Source: a bacterium
GTDB lineage: Bacteria > Patescibacteriota > Minisyncoccia > UBA6257 > 2-01-FULL-56-20
DNA: 23,957 nt
Direction: 5' to 3'
Assembly: GCA_021817655.1 (NCBI GenBank)
Contig: JAKAGE010000004.1
Location: 1-23,957, forward strand
This document shows positions 6,097 through 13,242 of this stretch, piece after piece (the stretch's first letter is position 1; the number at the start of each line of letters is the position of its first letter). The notes under the pieces are model-generated. The model ran no database searches. It was not told the origin of the DNA and saw nothing but the letters and a program-made list of their open reading frames with translations. Made by a program: the position numbers and the translations under genes.

Positions 6097-6125
6097 AGCA
6101 TAGACGCCCGTTTTCCTCTTGTCAA
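6097..6125 (-). promoter_or_regulatory. Sigma70-type promoter of the CxxC-protein gene
   Basis: On the minus strand a perfect TTGACA (6120-6125) is followed after 17 bases by TATGCT (6097-6102). Transcription should start near 6090, leaving a leader of about 31 bases with a GAGGTGA ribosome site. On the plus strand a TATAAT (6089-6094) lies in the same region and could be a second, upstream promoter for trigger factor. Confidence 0.7.
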
Positions 6126-6128
6126 AGG

Positions 6129-6157
6129 TTTCCAATTGCGCGCACTTACGCTACAAT
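6129..6157 (+). promoter_or_regulatory. Promoter of the trigger factor gene
   Basis: TTTCCA (6129-6134) and TACAAT (6152-6157) are 17 bases apart. The -10 ends seven bases before the ATG at 6165, predicting a leaderless mRNA. The ATG at 6156 overlaps the -10 itself and is therefore unlikely as the start. Confidence 0.6.
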
Positions 6158-6164
6158 GAGCCGC

Positions 6165-7226
6165 ATGGAAAACAACATCACCGAACGGGCATATGTAAAA
6201 TTGAAAAAAATCAGCAGCAAGAACGGGGACATCGAATATCAGGCCGAGATCCCCGCGGACCTGCTTGAGCAATATGTTCTGCGCTCCCTTGCCGCCGTTG
6301 CGGAAGATTTTGCCATGCCGGGTTTTCGCAAGGGCAAGGTGCCGCACGAGACGGTGCGTGCGCATGTGGGCGAAATGGAGCTGCTCGAGGACGCGGCGAA
6401 CGATGTTCTGCGCGAAGCGATGGCGGAAATCGCCGAGGACGAACATCTGGAAGTGATCGGCCGGCCGCAGGTGACCATCACGAAGATCGCGCCCCGGAAC
6501 CCGCTCGAGTTCCGCATCCGCTATGCGCTCGCTCCGGAAGTCTCCCTCCCCGACTATAGGAAGATCGGAAAGCAGATCTTCGATCGGGAGGAGTCGACGG
6601 ATGTTTCCGAAAAGGAAATAGACGAAGCGATTTCCCGGATCCAGCAGATGATCGGGAAGGAGCCCGCTCCCCTTACCGATGAGACCGTAGCACAGTTCGG
6701 CAATTTTGCGACTGTCGCGGACTTTCGCAAAGAGCTCAAGCGCCAGCTCGAGCAGGAGAAGGCCGCGCATATGAAGGACGGTCGGCGCGAGGAGATCGTT
6801 CGCGATATCGTGAAACAGAGCAAAGTGAAGGTTCCGGCACTGCTCGTGGAGCAGGAATTCGCAGACTTCGTAGCGGAGCGCAATGAGCGGCTGAAGGCGG
6901 CCGGGCTTTCGCTCGAAGAGTATCTGAAGCAGTCCGGCAAGACGGCGGAGCAACTTGACAACGAGGAGCGGAAACTCATCGAGAACGATCTTGCAACGAG
7001 CTTGACCGTCCAGGCGATCCGCAAGAAGGAGAACATTGTCGCGGACGAGCGGGATGTCCAGATCCTCATCGTGCAGCTCAAAGCGCGCTATCCGGAACGC
7101 ACCGATGCGGAATTGCGGCGCACCGCGGAAGCACTTATCCTTCAGGACAAGGTTTTTGCCCTTCTCGAAGGCCGCCAGCCTGCGCCGGAGGCGGGAGCGG
7201 TGAAAGACGCCCCCGGGGGAAAATAG
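6165..7226 (+). CDS. tig: Trigger factor lacking the PPIase domain
   Basis: 353 residues against about 430 in Escherichia coli. The N-terminal ribosome-binding domain (about 1-125) is intact and carries the signature GFRKGKVP at 53-60. The C-terminal helical arms follow directly from about residue 146 (DVSEKEIDEAISRIQQMIGK) to about 335. The FKBP-like prolyl-isomerase domain that normally lies between them is absent; DETVAQFGNFATVADFRKELKRQLEQEK, which usually follows it, comes right after the arm start. The protein binds the ribosomal exit tunnel and shields nascent chains, and this function does not need the isomerase domain. PPIase-less forms are common in CPR bacteria. The start at 6165 is chosen from the promoter spacing. 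The SDR and obg genes follow closely. Confidence 0.92.
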   Translation: MENNITERAYVKLKKISSKNGDIEYQAEIPADLLEQYVLRSLAAVAEDFAMPGFRKGKVPHETVRAHVGEMELLEDAANDVLREAMAEIAEDEHLEVIGRPQVTITKIAPRNPLEFRIRYALAPEVSLPDYRKIGKQIFDREESTDVSEKEIDEAISRIQQMIGKEPAPLTDETVAQFGNFATVADFRKELKRQLEQEKAAHMKDGRREEIVRDIVKQSKVKVPALLVEQEFADFVAERNERLKAAGLSLEEYLKQSGKTAEQLDNEERKLIENDLATSLTVQAIRKKENIVADERDVQILIVQLKARYPERTDAELRRTAEALILQDKVFALLEGRQPAPEAGAVKDAPGGK

Positions 7227-7232
7227 TATAAT
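7227..7232 (+). promoter_or_regulatory. -10 box before the SDR-obg pair
   Basis: A consensus TATAAT begins at the base right after the tig stop codon (7224-7226) and lies 13 bases before the ATG at 7246, giving a leader of about six bases without a Shine-Dalgarno site. No good -35 was found, so activity is uncertain. Confidence 0.45.
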
Positions 7233-7245
7233 TAAGAACAACCGC

Positions 7246-7953
7246 ATGGAGATAAAGGACAAGGTCATCGTGGTGACGGGAGCGACGAGCGGCATCGGCG
7301 AGGCGGCCGCGCGGCGGCTTTCGCATGCGGGAGCGAAGCTGGTCCTTGCCGGACGTAACGACGAAAAGCTTGCGGCGCTCGCGCGCGAGCTTGGCGATGG
7401 CGCAGTGGCGGTGCATGCGGACATGGCGAGCCAGGCGGACATCATGAACCTGGTCGACCGCGCCCTTGAGGTGGACGGCCGCATCGACGTCCTGATCAAT
7501 AACGCCGGCATCGGCATGTACGGACCCTTCGAGGATATCGATATGGACGAATACCGGCACATGATGAATGTGAATGTGTTCGGTCCCGCCTATGCGATGA
7601 AGCTTGTCATCCCCCGTATGCGTATCCAGGGCGGCGGCATGATCCTGAACGTGAGCTCGCGCGTATCCAAGAACTATTTCCCGAATCTTTCCGCATATGC
7701 ATCGACGAAGTACGCGCTGAACGCGATATCCCTTACCGCGCGGGAGGAGCTCAAGAACGACAACATTATTGTGAGCGTGATGCATCCCAAAATGACCGCG
7801 ACGAACTTCAGCAAGAACGCACTTGGCCAGCATCCGGACTATCATGCCATCGGCCGCACGCGCGGCGTGGCGGCGGCCATCGACACCGCGGAGCAGGTCG
7901 CGGAAAAGATCGTCGCGCAGATCGAATCTGGGGCAGCGGAATACGAAATGTAG
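7246..7953 (+). CDS. Short-chain dehydrogenase/reductase (classical SDR)
   Basis: 235 residues, typical for a classical SDR. The nucleotide-binding motif TGATSGIG is at 11-18, NNAG at 85-88, the catalytic Ser at 138 (NVSS), and the catalytic Tyr151 and Lys155 in YASTK. AGRND (35-39), with Arg after the second strand, suggests preference for NADP(H). The substrate cannot be inferred; such enzymes reduce or oxidise many alcohols and ketones. The end is slightly short and polar, with no membrane segment, so it is cytoplasmic. Its stop codon is two bases before the obg start codon, so translation is probably coupled, and its promoter (TATAAT at 7227) is tucked against the end of tig. Confidence 0.9.
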   Translation: MEIKDKVIVVTGATSGIGEAAARRLSHAGAKLVLAGRNDEKLAALARELGDGAVAVHADMASQADIMNLVDRALEVDGRIDVLINNAGIGMYGPFEDIDMDEYRHMMNVNVFGPAYAMKLVIPRMRIQGGGMILNVSSRVSKNYFPNLSAYASTKYALNAISLTAREELKNDNIIVSVMHPKMTATNFSKNALGQHPDYHAIGRTRGVAAAIDTAEQVAEKIVAQIESGAAEYEM

Positions 7954-7955
7954 CC

Positions 7956-8912
7956 ATGCTTATCGACGACGTTGCCGTCCGCATCACCGCCGGAAGCGGC
8001 GGCAAAGGGGCGGTGGCTTTCAATAAGAATCTGATGTCGCTCGGACCGGCCGGCGGAAGCGGCGGGCGCGGCGGGAGCGTTTACGCGGAAGGCGTGAGCG
8101 ACCTTTCCGCCCTCGGGCAGTTTCGGTACAAAAAGGTGTTCTCAGCCGAAGACGGCGCGGAGGGCCGGGGCCAGTTCCGCGACGGACATGATGGGGCGGA
8201 TCTCATTCTCAAAGTTCCCGTAGGCACGGTCGCCCATAATCTGACGGCCGGCGGCCTCATCGAGGTGACCAAGCCCGGTGAGCGCGTTCTGCTCGCAAAG
8301 GGCGGCAACGGGGGCAAAGGCAATTTCCTTTTCCGCTCGTCGCGGAACACGTCGCCGAAGCAGTCCCAGCCCGGCCTTCCCGGAGAGTTGTTCGAATACC
8401 GCTTCGAGCTTAAGTTCATCGCGGACGTCGGCTTTGTCGGCCTGCCGAACGTCGGCAAGTCGAGCATGCTGAACGAGCTGACAAGCGCACAAAGCAAGGT
8501 GGCGAATTATGCCTTCACCACGCTCGAGCCGCACCTCGGCACGCACTACGGCATGATCCTTGCGGATATCCCAGGCCTCATCGAAGGGTCGTCGGAAGGA
8601 AAGGGCCTTGGCACGAAGTTCCTGCGCCATATTGAACGTACGCGCACGCTTTTCCATTTTATCTCCGCAGAATCCCCCTCCCCCGTTGCGGATTACCGCA
8701 CGATCCGCCGCGAGCTTGGCGCGTACAGCAAGGCGCTCCTCAAAAAACCGGAGCATCTGTTTTTGACGAAATCGGACGTGGTTGATGAAAAAGAGCTAAA
8801 GACAAAATTGGCAAAGCTGAAAAAGATCGACCCAAAAGCGATCGCGGTTTCGATCATCGACGAAGAGAGCGTAAAGAAGGTGCGCGCATTGTTGAATAAA
8901 ATCAAAAAATAG
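7956..8912 (+). CDS. obg: Obg/CgtA GTPase without a C-terminal OCT domain
   Basis: 318 residues. The glycine-rich Obg fold fills residues 1-155 (AGSGGKGAVAFNK, GGSGGRGGSVY, GGNGGKGNFLF). The G domain follows: G1 GLPNVGKS at 162-169, an FTTLEPHLG switch I near 187-195, G3 DIPGLIEG at 204-211 and G4 TKSD at 271-274 in place of the common NKxD. The protein stops after the G domain at KIKK, so the OCT domain of many Obg proteins is absent. Obg acts in late 50S ribosome assembly and stress signalling. It directly follows the SDR gene (two-base gap) and ends 36 bases before a convergent gene, with a bidirectional hairpin between. Confidence 0.94.
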   Translation: MLIDDVAVRITAGSGGKGAVAFNKNLMSLGPAGGSGGRGGSVYAEGVSDLSALGQFRYKKVFSAEDGAEGRGQFRDGHDGADLILKVPVGTVAHNLTAGGLIEVTKPGERVLLAKGGNGGKGNFLFRSSRNTSPKQSQPGLPGELFEYRFELKFIADVGFVGLPNVGKSSMLNELTSAQSKVANYAFTTLEPHLGTHYGMILADIPGLIEGSSEGKGLGTKFLRHIERTRTLFHFISAESPSPVADYRTIRRELGAYSKALLKKPEHLFLTKSDVVDEKELKTKLAKLKKIDPKAIAVSIIDEESVKKVRALLNKIKK

Positions 8913-8913
8913 G

Positions 8914-8937
8914 AACGGCGCGTCCAAACGCGCCGTT
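8914..8937. terminator. Bidirectional terminator between obg and the RHH membrane gene
   Basis: AACGGCGCGT (8914-8923) and ACGCGCCGTT (8928-8937) form a 10-pair stem with a four-base loop. On the minus strand the stem is followed by TCCTATTTTTTGATTTT, a strong T-rich tail; on the plus strand the tail is weaker (TTGCAGTTGC). It should act best for the leftward gene. Confidence 0.75.
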
Positions 8938-8949
8938 GCAGTTGCTTGA

Positions 8950-9384
8950 TCACTCCTCATACTTGAAGAACCGGACCCGCCGCACTTTCTCGCCGGGGAT
9001 TTTGTGGTAATACCGCGTCCCGGCCGCGATCTCCAGAACAAGATGTTCGTACATTTGCAGCGCCTCGCGGATAATCTCCTCCTCGCTGTCCTTACCCGCT
9101 ATTTCTTTCAAGGTTCGCATACGATTTGCGGTCTCATTGCGGAACTGCAAACTGATCTTGGTGCCCCATCCTCCAGGAGGAGCATCATTTTTCACCTCGA
9201 TGAATCCGAAGTGGTAGATGAAAATGAAAGCGCCCGCTGCAATGATGATTGACGCCATATACCGCTGCATGAAATGCGGCAGCCGCGGATCCGTCGCTGC
9301 CGAAACCGCGATCAACACCATGAGAAAAACGCTGAATGCTGCGAGAAACGCCCCGAAAAGAAGCGCCCATCCCTTCTGTTTCAT
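8950..9384 (-). CDS. Two-helix membrane protein with a cytoplasmic ribbon-helix-helix-like domain
   Basis: 144 residues. Two hydrophobic segments (about 7-30 and 41-62) form a membrane hairpin with both ends inside. Residues 75-118 resemble a CopG/Arc ribbon-helix-helix domain: strand TKISLQFRNETANRM, helix RTLKEIAGKDS, then EEEIIREALQMYEHLVLEI, the usual second helix of these DNA-binding proteins. A short basic tail follows (YYHKIPGEKVRRVRFF). If the domain binds DNA, it does so from the membrane. It could also be a dimerisation module only. Expression signals are unusually good for this window: an AAGGAGG Shine-Dalgarno site (9393-9399) eight bases before the ATG, and a TTGACA-type promoter. 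It is transcribed divergently from the ABC-F gene. Confidence 0.72.
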   Translation of the reverse strand: MKQKGWALLFGAFLAAFSVFLMVLIAVSAATDPRLPHFMQRYMASIIIAAGAFIFIYHFGFIEVKNDAPPGGWGTKISLQFRNETANRMRTLKEIAGKDSEEEIIREALQMYEHLVLEIAAGTRYYHKIPGEKVRRVRFFKYEE

Positions 9385-9410
9385 ATATGCATCCTCCTTG
9401 CGCCGGGATC

Positions 9411-9438
9411 AGTATTTCACGTTATTGATATTTGTCAA
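9411..9438 (-). promoter_or_regulatory. Promoter of the RHH membrane gene
   Basis: On the minus strand TTGACA (9433-9438) and AATACT (9411-9416) are separated by 16 bases. The expected start of transcription near 9404 leaves a leader of about 20 bases that contains the strong AAGGAGG site at 9393-9399. Confidence 0.6.
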
Positions 9439-9466
9439 GAATTCGCTGTCCAAGCGAGAAATAATA

Positions 9467-9475
9467 TGATATACT
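9467..9475 (+). promoter_or_regulatory. Distal extended -10 promoter of the ABC-F gene
   Basis: TGATATACT is an extended -10 (hexamer 9470-9475) without a good -35. It would give a leader of about 42 bases containing the hairpin at 9485-9500. A second, proximal promoter lies downstream. Confidence 0.45.
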
Positions 9476-9484
9476 GTCTCCACG

Positions 9485-9500
9485 ACGCGCCCTCGCGCGT
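9485..9500 (+). other. Leader hairpin upstream of the ABC-F gene
   Basis: ACGCGC-CCTC-GCGCGT is a perfect six-pair GC stem with a four-base loop. It is followed by TCTTATATTGTT rather than a clean T-run. It could be a leader attenuation element or simply separate the two promoters. Confidence 0.35.
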
Positions 9501-9508
9501 TCTTATAT

Positions 9509-9517
9509 TGTTATCAT
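9509..9517 (+). promoter_or_regulatory. Proximal extended -10 promoter of the ABC-F gene
   Basis: TGTTATCAT fits an extended -10, with the hexamer at 9512-9517 ending seven bases before the ATG at 9525. The transcript would be leaderless. There is no Shine-Dalgarno site, which fits. Confidence 0.5.
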
Positions 9518-9524
9518 CATTCCC

Positions 9525-10982
9525 ATGGCGAACGAAGTCATTCTCAGGTTCAACGAAGTCACCTTCGTGTACGGCAAGAAGCCCATCCTCGATGAGGCGA
9601 CGTTTTCGGTGCGCCGGGGCGCAAAGATAACGCTCATGGGCCAGAACGGCGCGGGCAAGAGCACAATGTTCCGGCTGGTCATGGGCGACCTCCATCCCGA
9701 GGAGGGCGACGTGATCATCGAGAGCGGCATGACGAAGGCGCTCGCGCGGCAGGTTATCCCCCGCGACCAGCTCGGTTTCACCGTACGCGCATTCTTTGAA
9801 GCGGCGTTTCCCGGCAAGAAGATATACGACATCGAACCGCGCATCAAGAAGGTGCTTGAGGTCGTAAACATTGCAGCGCCGTTCGACCGCGAGCTCAAAT
9901 CATTTTCCGGCGGCCAGCAGGCGCGTTTGCTTCTCGCGTACGCGCTGATTCAGGATCCGGACCTGCTTCTCCTCGACGAGCCCACGAACAACCTCGACCC
10001 GGCAGGCATTGCGCATCTTGCGCAGTTCATCAAGGATTCCAAAAAGACGGTCATCATCATTTCGCATGACGCGGATTTTCTGAACGCGGTGAGCGACGGC
10101 GTCCTTTACCTCGACAGCTTTACGCGGAAGGTCGAGCAGTACGTCGGCAACTATTTTGATGTAGTAAAAGAGATCACTGCGCGGCTTGAGCGCGAGCGCA
10201 TGAAGCGTGTTCGCATCGAGAAGGATATCCAACATCGTAAGGACCAGGCGAACTTTTTCGCGCAGAAGGGCGGCCACATGCGCGACGTCGCGAAAAAGAT
10301 GTGGAACAAGATCGACGAGCTTGAGGAGGACATCCCCGAGTCGCGCCAGGAAGACCGCACGATCCGCCAATTTGCCATCCTTCCGCAGCCCGAGCTGACC
10401 GGCGTCATTATCGAGATCGATTCCGTCTCGGTCGTCAAGAACCATAAGCCGATGAGCAAAAAGTTGTCTAAGCCGGTCACGCTCAAGAAGGGCGAACGGC
10501 TTCAGCTGGTCGGCCCGAACGGCATCGGCAAGACGACATTCCTCGAGGCGCTCGCGACCGGCAAGGCGAAGGGCGTGACGATCGCGCCCGATATCACGAT
10601 CGGCTATTACCGCCAGGACTTTTCCACGCTCGACTTTGACGCGACCGTCTGGGACACGCTGTCCCGCGCCATGAAGGGCGGCGACCACGAGAAGCTTCGC
10701 TCGCATGCCGCGGGATTTTTGATCGATGCGGAACTCCTGCGCGCCAAGATTGGCTCGCTGTCCGAAGGGCAGAAAGGGCTGGTCGCGTTCGCAGAACTTT
10801 CGCTCCAGCAGCCGGGTTTACTCATCCTCGACGAGCCGACCAACCACATCAACTTCCGCCACCTTCCGATCATCGCCAAAGCGCTCGACCGCTACGAAGG
10901 CGCAATGATCCTCGTGAGCCACATGGCGGAGTTTGTGAAGCAGATCAGGATCGACCAGGGGCTGGATCTGGGGAATCTCTAG
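9525..10982 (+). CDS. ABC-F family ATPase
   Basis: 485 residues with two ABC domains and no membrane segment. Domain 1: Walker A GQNGAGKS (39-46), signature SGGQQ (128-132), Walker B LLLLDEPTNNLD (147-158) and the switch His181. A charged, helical linker spans about 212-275, the place of the P-site tRNA interaction motif. Domain 2: Walker A GPNGIGKT (330-337), signature LSEGQ (412-416), Walker B LLILDEPTNHIN (432-443) and switch His466. The family (EttA, Uup, antibiotic-resistance ABC-F) acts on the ribosomal E/P site. The short linker and absence of extended C-terminal arms do not let me assign a subfamily. The second D-loop reads HINFRHLP instead of the usual HLD. It has two possible promoters, and its stop codon overlaps that of the convergent msrB. 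Confidence 0.92.
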   Translation: MANEVILRFNEVTFVYGKKPILDEATFSVRRGAKITLMGQNGAGKSTMFRLVMGDLHPEEGDVIIESGMTKALARQVIPRDQLGFTVRAFFEAAFPGKKIYDIEPRIKKVLEVVNIAAPFDRELKSFSGGQQARLLLAYALIQDPDLLLLDEPTNNLDPAGIAHLAQFIKDSKKTVIIISHDADFLNAVSDGVLYLDSFTRKVEQYVGNYFDVVKEITARLERERMKRVRIEKDIQHRKDQANFFAQKGGHMRDVAKKMWNKIDELEEDIPESRQEDRTIRQFAILPQPELTGVIIEIDSVSVVKNHKPMSKKLSKPVTLKKGERLQLVGPNGIGKTTFLEALATGKAKGVTIAPDITIGYYRQDFSTLDFDATVWDTLSRAMKGGDHEKLRSHAAGFLIDAELLRAKIGSLSEGQKGLVAFAELSLQQPGLLILDEPTNHINFRHLPIIAKALDRYEGAMILVSHMAEFVKQIRIDQGLDLGNL

Positions 10983-11362
10983 CCTTCTCTCTCCATCTCC
11001 AAGCACACCGAGTTGATGCAGTACCGTTTGCCGCCTTTGTCCGCCGGGCCGTCGTCGAAGACGTGGCCCAGGTGCGCGCCGCAGTTCTTGCAGATCACCT
11101 CTGTGCGGTTCATGCCGTAACTCGTGTCCGGGCGGAGTTCCACGTGCGCGGTGTTCGCCGGTTCCGTGAAACTCGGCCAGCCGGTGCCGGAATCGAACTT
11201 GGTGTTGGACGAAAAAAGTTTCGCCCCGCACACTGCGCATTTGTACGTCCCCTTCCCGTGTTCATTCCAATATTTTCCCGTGAACGCCGGCTCTGTCCCG
11301 CCCTCGCGCGCGATATGATAGAGCTCGGGCGATTCCGCTTTCAGTTCGTTGTCACTTTTCAT
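10979..11362 (-). CDS. msrB: Peptide-methionine (R)-S-oxide reductase MsrB
   Basis: 127 residues, a complete single-domain MsrB. The zinc site is formed by two CxxC pairs, CAVC at 42-45 and CKNC at 91-94. The family motifs SGTGWPSF (58-65), HVELRPDTSYGMNRTEV and GHVFDDGP (99-106) are all present. The catalytic cysteine is Cys115 in RYCINS, with Cys120 as a possible resolving residue. It reduces the R-sulfoxide of methionine in proteins, using thioredoxin. No signal peptide is seen, so it is cytoplasmic. The start overlaps the msrA end by 11 bases, indicating translational coupling. Its stop codon lies in the same CTAG as the stop of the convergent ABC-F gene. Confidence 0.95.
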   Translation of the reverse strand: MKSDNELKAESPELYHIAREGGTEPAFTGKYWNEHGKGTYKCAVCGAKLFSSNTKFDSGTGWPSFTEPANTAHVELRPDTSYGMNRTEVICKNCGAHLGHVFDDGPADKGGKRYCINSVCLEMEREG

Positions 11363-11906
11363 GGGTTTTTAATAATTGAGAAAATTGTTTTTGCAGTTTT
11401 TCGACCTTCGGCTCGATGATCACGCGGCAGTAGCCCGCGTCCGGATGGTTCTTGAAGTATTGCCGGTGGTAGTCCTCCGCCGGATAGAACACGCCGAGCG
11501 GGGCGACTTCCGTGACGATCGGTCGCCCGTCGGGATCGGAGGCCGCGAGTTCTTTTATGAACTGCTTTGCCTCGATTTCCTGCTGCGGTGTCGCATAGAA
11601 TATCGCTGAACGGTACTGCGTACCCACATCGTTCCCCTGTCGGTTGAGCGTCGTCGGGTCGTGTGTGGCGAAAAACACGGTGAGCAGGTCGCGGTATGAA
11701 ATTTGTGCCGGGTCGAATTCGACCCTTGTCGCCTCGGCGTGGCCGGTCCCACCCGTGCACACGGCGTCATACGTCGGGTTCGGCACCGTGCCGCCGGTAT
11801 AGCCCGGCATTACGCCGATCACGCCGCGCAGCTCGCCGAACACCGCCTCGGTGCACCAGAAGCATCCTCCGCCGAACACCGCGATTTCCTTATCTGCATT
11901 TTCCAT
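11352..11906 (-). CDS. msrA: Peptide-methionine (S)-S-oxide reductase MsrA
   Basis: 184 residues, normal for MsrA. The active-site motif GCFWCTE is at 14-20 with catalytic Cys15, followed by GVMPGYTGG (31-39), the signature YDAVCTGGTGHAEATRVEFDP (46-66) and GTQYRSAIF (95-103). The enzyme reduces the S-epimer of methionine sulfoxide; Cys160 near the end may serve as the resolving residue. No signal peptide, so cytoplasmic. It lies ten bases after dipZ and overlaps msrB. TAACAT at 11914-11919, which includes the dipZ stop codon, ends seven bases before the ATG and may be an internal leaderless promoter, though chance is possible. Confidence 0.95.
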   Translation of the reverse strand: MENADKEIAVFGGGCFWCTEAVFGELRGVIGVMPGYTGGTVPNPTYDAVCTGGTGHAEATRVEFDPAQISYRDLLTVFFATHDPTTLNRQGNDVGTQYRSAIFYATPQQEIEAKQFIKELAASDPDGRPIVTEVAPLGVFYPAEDYHRQYFKNHPDAGYCRVIIEPKVEKLQKQFSQLLKTHEK

Positions 11907-11913
11907 GATCGTT

Positions 11914-11919
11914 ATGTTA
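11914..11919 (-). promoter_or_regulatory. Possible -10 box before msrA
   Basis: TAACAT on the minus strand ends seven bases before the msrA ATG, the spacing seen at other genes in this window. There is no -35 or TGn extension, and the hexamer includes the stop codon of the upstream gene, so this is tentative. Confidence 0.25.
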
Positions 11920-13224
11920 CCCGAATGTGAACGTGTATGCCTGCAGTCCCGGCGATTCGATGATGAGCTCGAGCGTATGCGTGCCGCTCCCGCTCGCGTT
12001 GTTCACCAGATTATACAATCCATCGCCCGTGATCGTGACTTTGCCGTCATGAACATCGCTGCCGGCATCGGCGGCGCTGATCGGCGCGCCATCCTGCATC
12101 ACCTCGACGACCGTTCCGCCCGGAGCGCCGGCGGCGACCATATAGACCTTTCCGGCGGCATATTGGAACGTGACGGTCGCTCCCGCCGTCAGATTCGTCG
12201 CATATTGGTCAGCGAAGTTCCACGTGCCGCCGAGATAGAGATAGTTCGTCGTAATGGCGCTTGTGTCCGCGGGGGCGGTGAGCGTTTGCGTGCCGTTCGT
12301 GAAGTAATTGCCGTTCGCGAGCGAGCTGTTCCGCGCGGCGCCGAAATACGTCTCCGGGCTTTCGATGCCGCTCAGGTTTTGCGGGGTAATGCCGACTGTT
12401 GAGGTTGGTATGGCGTTCGGGTCGAGGCCGAGGATCTCCGCCCGCTGGCGAAGGAGCGTTTGGATCTCCGTTTCGGTTGAGGTATAGCCTCCTTCTCCGA
12501 TCTGGTTGTGAACGATATATCCCGCCATGTCGATGAGGTATTCGTGCGGCCAGTAGAGGTTGTTGTATGCGTTCCATGTGCCGTAATTGCTGTCGAGGAT
12601 CACCGGATAATGGATACCGTATTCGGCCACCGCGTTGCGGACATTGTTGATATTTTTCTCAAAAGCGAATTCGGGCGTATGGATGCCGACGATCACAAGC
12701 CCGTATGGCGCATATTTCTGGTACCACGCATTGAGAAATGGGATGGTGCGTACGCAGTTGATGCAGCTGTACGTCCAGAAATCGAGCAGGACGACGCGAT
12801 GCCCGATTTCGTTCGCGAGGCGGAATGACGACGACACGTTGATAAAACCTGTCGGATCCGCGATCTCTATCGCCGGTTGATCGCCGGCCGCCTGGTCCGA
12901 TACGGAGAGCGCCCGGAGCGCGGCCGTCTCCCCCGGGCTCAGGGAGGAAAGCGAAGAGGTGTCCCGCCCGCCCGCCGCTTCCCCGCTTCCGCCCTGCAGG
13001 GCGGACGAGGCCTCGGCGAGGGGTGTCCCCGATCCGGGAGCCGAGCTGTTCGCCTCCCCGGCGGCGATGCTCGTGGTGCTGTTGCCGAGAAGCGCGGTCA
13101 CATCGATTTCTTTCCCGCCCGCGCCCCCGGCGCCGGGATACGCCTTGATGCCCTCAAGATACCAAATGGACCCGATGACAGCGATGAGGATGGCGACCAG
13201 GGACAGTTTTCGTGCGATGCTCAT
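11917..13224 (-). CDS. DipZ/TlpA-like extracellular thioredoxin with a C-terminal beta domain
   Basis: 435 residues. A membrane anchor (about 7-24) is followed by a long Gly/Ser/Ala linker (30-118). The thioredoxin domain (about 125-265) has VVLLDFWTYSCINC with the redox pair at 154-157 and the cis-proline at Trp225-Pro226 (YWPHEYLID). The C-terminal part (about 285-435) is a beta-rich domain (ETYFGAARNS, YLYLGGTWNFADQYA, VYMVAAG, VTITGDGLYNLV) that matches the carbohydrate-binding-like tail of mycobacterial DipZ. In DipZ the CcdA membrane part is fused; here it is the separate upstream gene. Electrons from cytoplasmic thioredoxin pass through CcdA to this protein and on to exported thiols. 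A TATAAT (13242-13247) at the end of ccdA could give an internal promoter. Confidence 0.9.
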   Translation of the reverse strand: MSIARKLSLVAILIAVIGSIWYLEGIKAYPGAGGAGGKEIDVTALLGNSTTSIAAGEANSSAPGSGTPLAEASSALQGGSGEAAGGRDTSSLSSLSPGETAALRALSVSDQAAGDQPAIEIADPTGFINVSSSFRLANEIGHRVVLLDFWTYSCINCVRTIPFLNAWYQKYAPYGLVIVGIHTPEFAFEKNINNVRNAVAEYGIHYPVILDSNYGTWNAYNNLYWPHEYLIDMAGYIVHNQIGEGGYTSTETEIQTLLRQRAEILGLDPNAIPTSTVGITPQNLSGIESPETYFGAARNSSLANGNYFTNGTQTLTAPADTSAITTNYLYLGGTWNFADQYATNLTAGATVTFQYAAGKVYMVAAGAPGGTVVEVMQDGAPISAADAGSDVHDGKVTITGDGLYNLVNNASGSGTHTLELIIESPGLQAYTFTFG

Positions 13225-13242
13225 GTGAACGGTATGGGCATA

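Noticed and set aside
6156..6158. ATG at 6156 as the trigger factor start
   Set aside because: It overlaps the TACAAT -10 hexamer; the ATG at 6165 is seven bases beyond and gives the usual N-terminus.
6066..7562. A 498-codon open frame on the minus strand opposite trigger factor
   Set aside because: It is a complementary-strand shadow of tig and the start of the SDR gene, with no recognisable motif, and it covers the promoters of tig and the CxxC gene.
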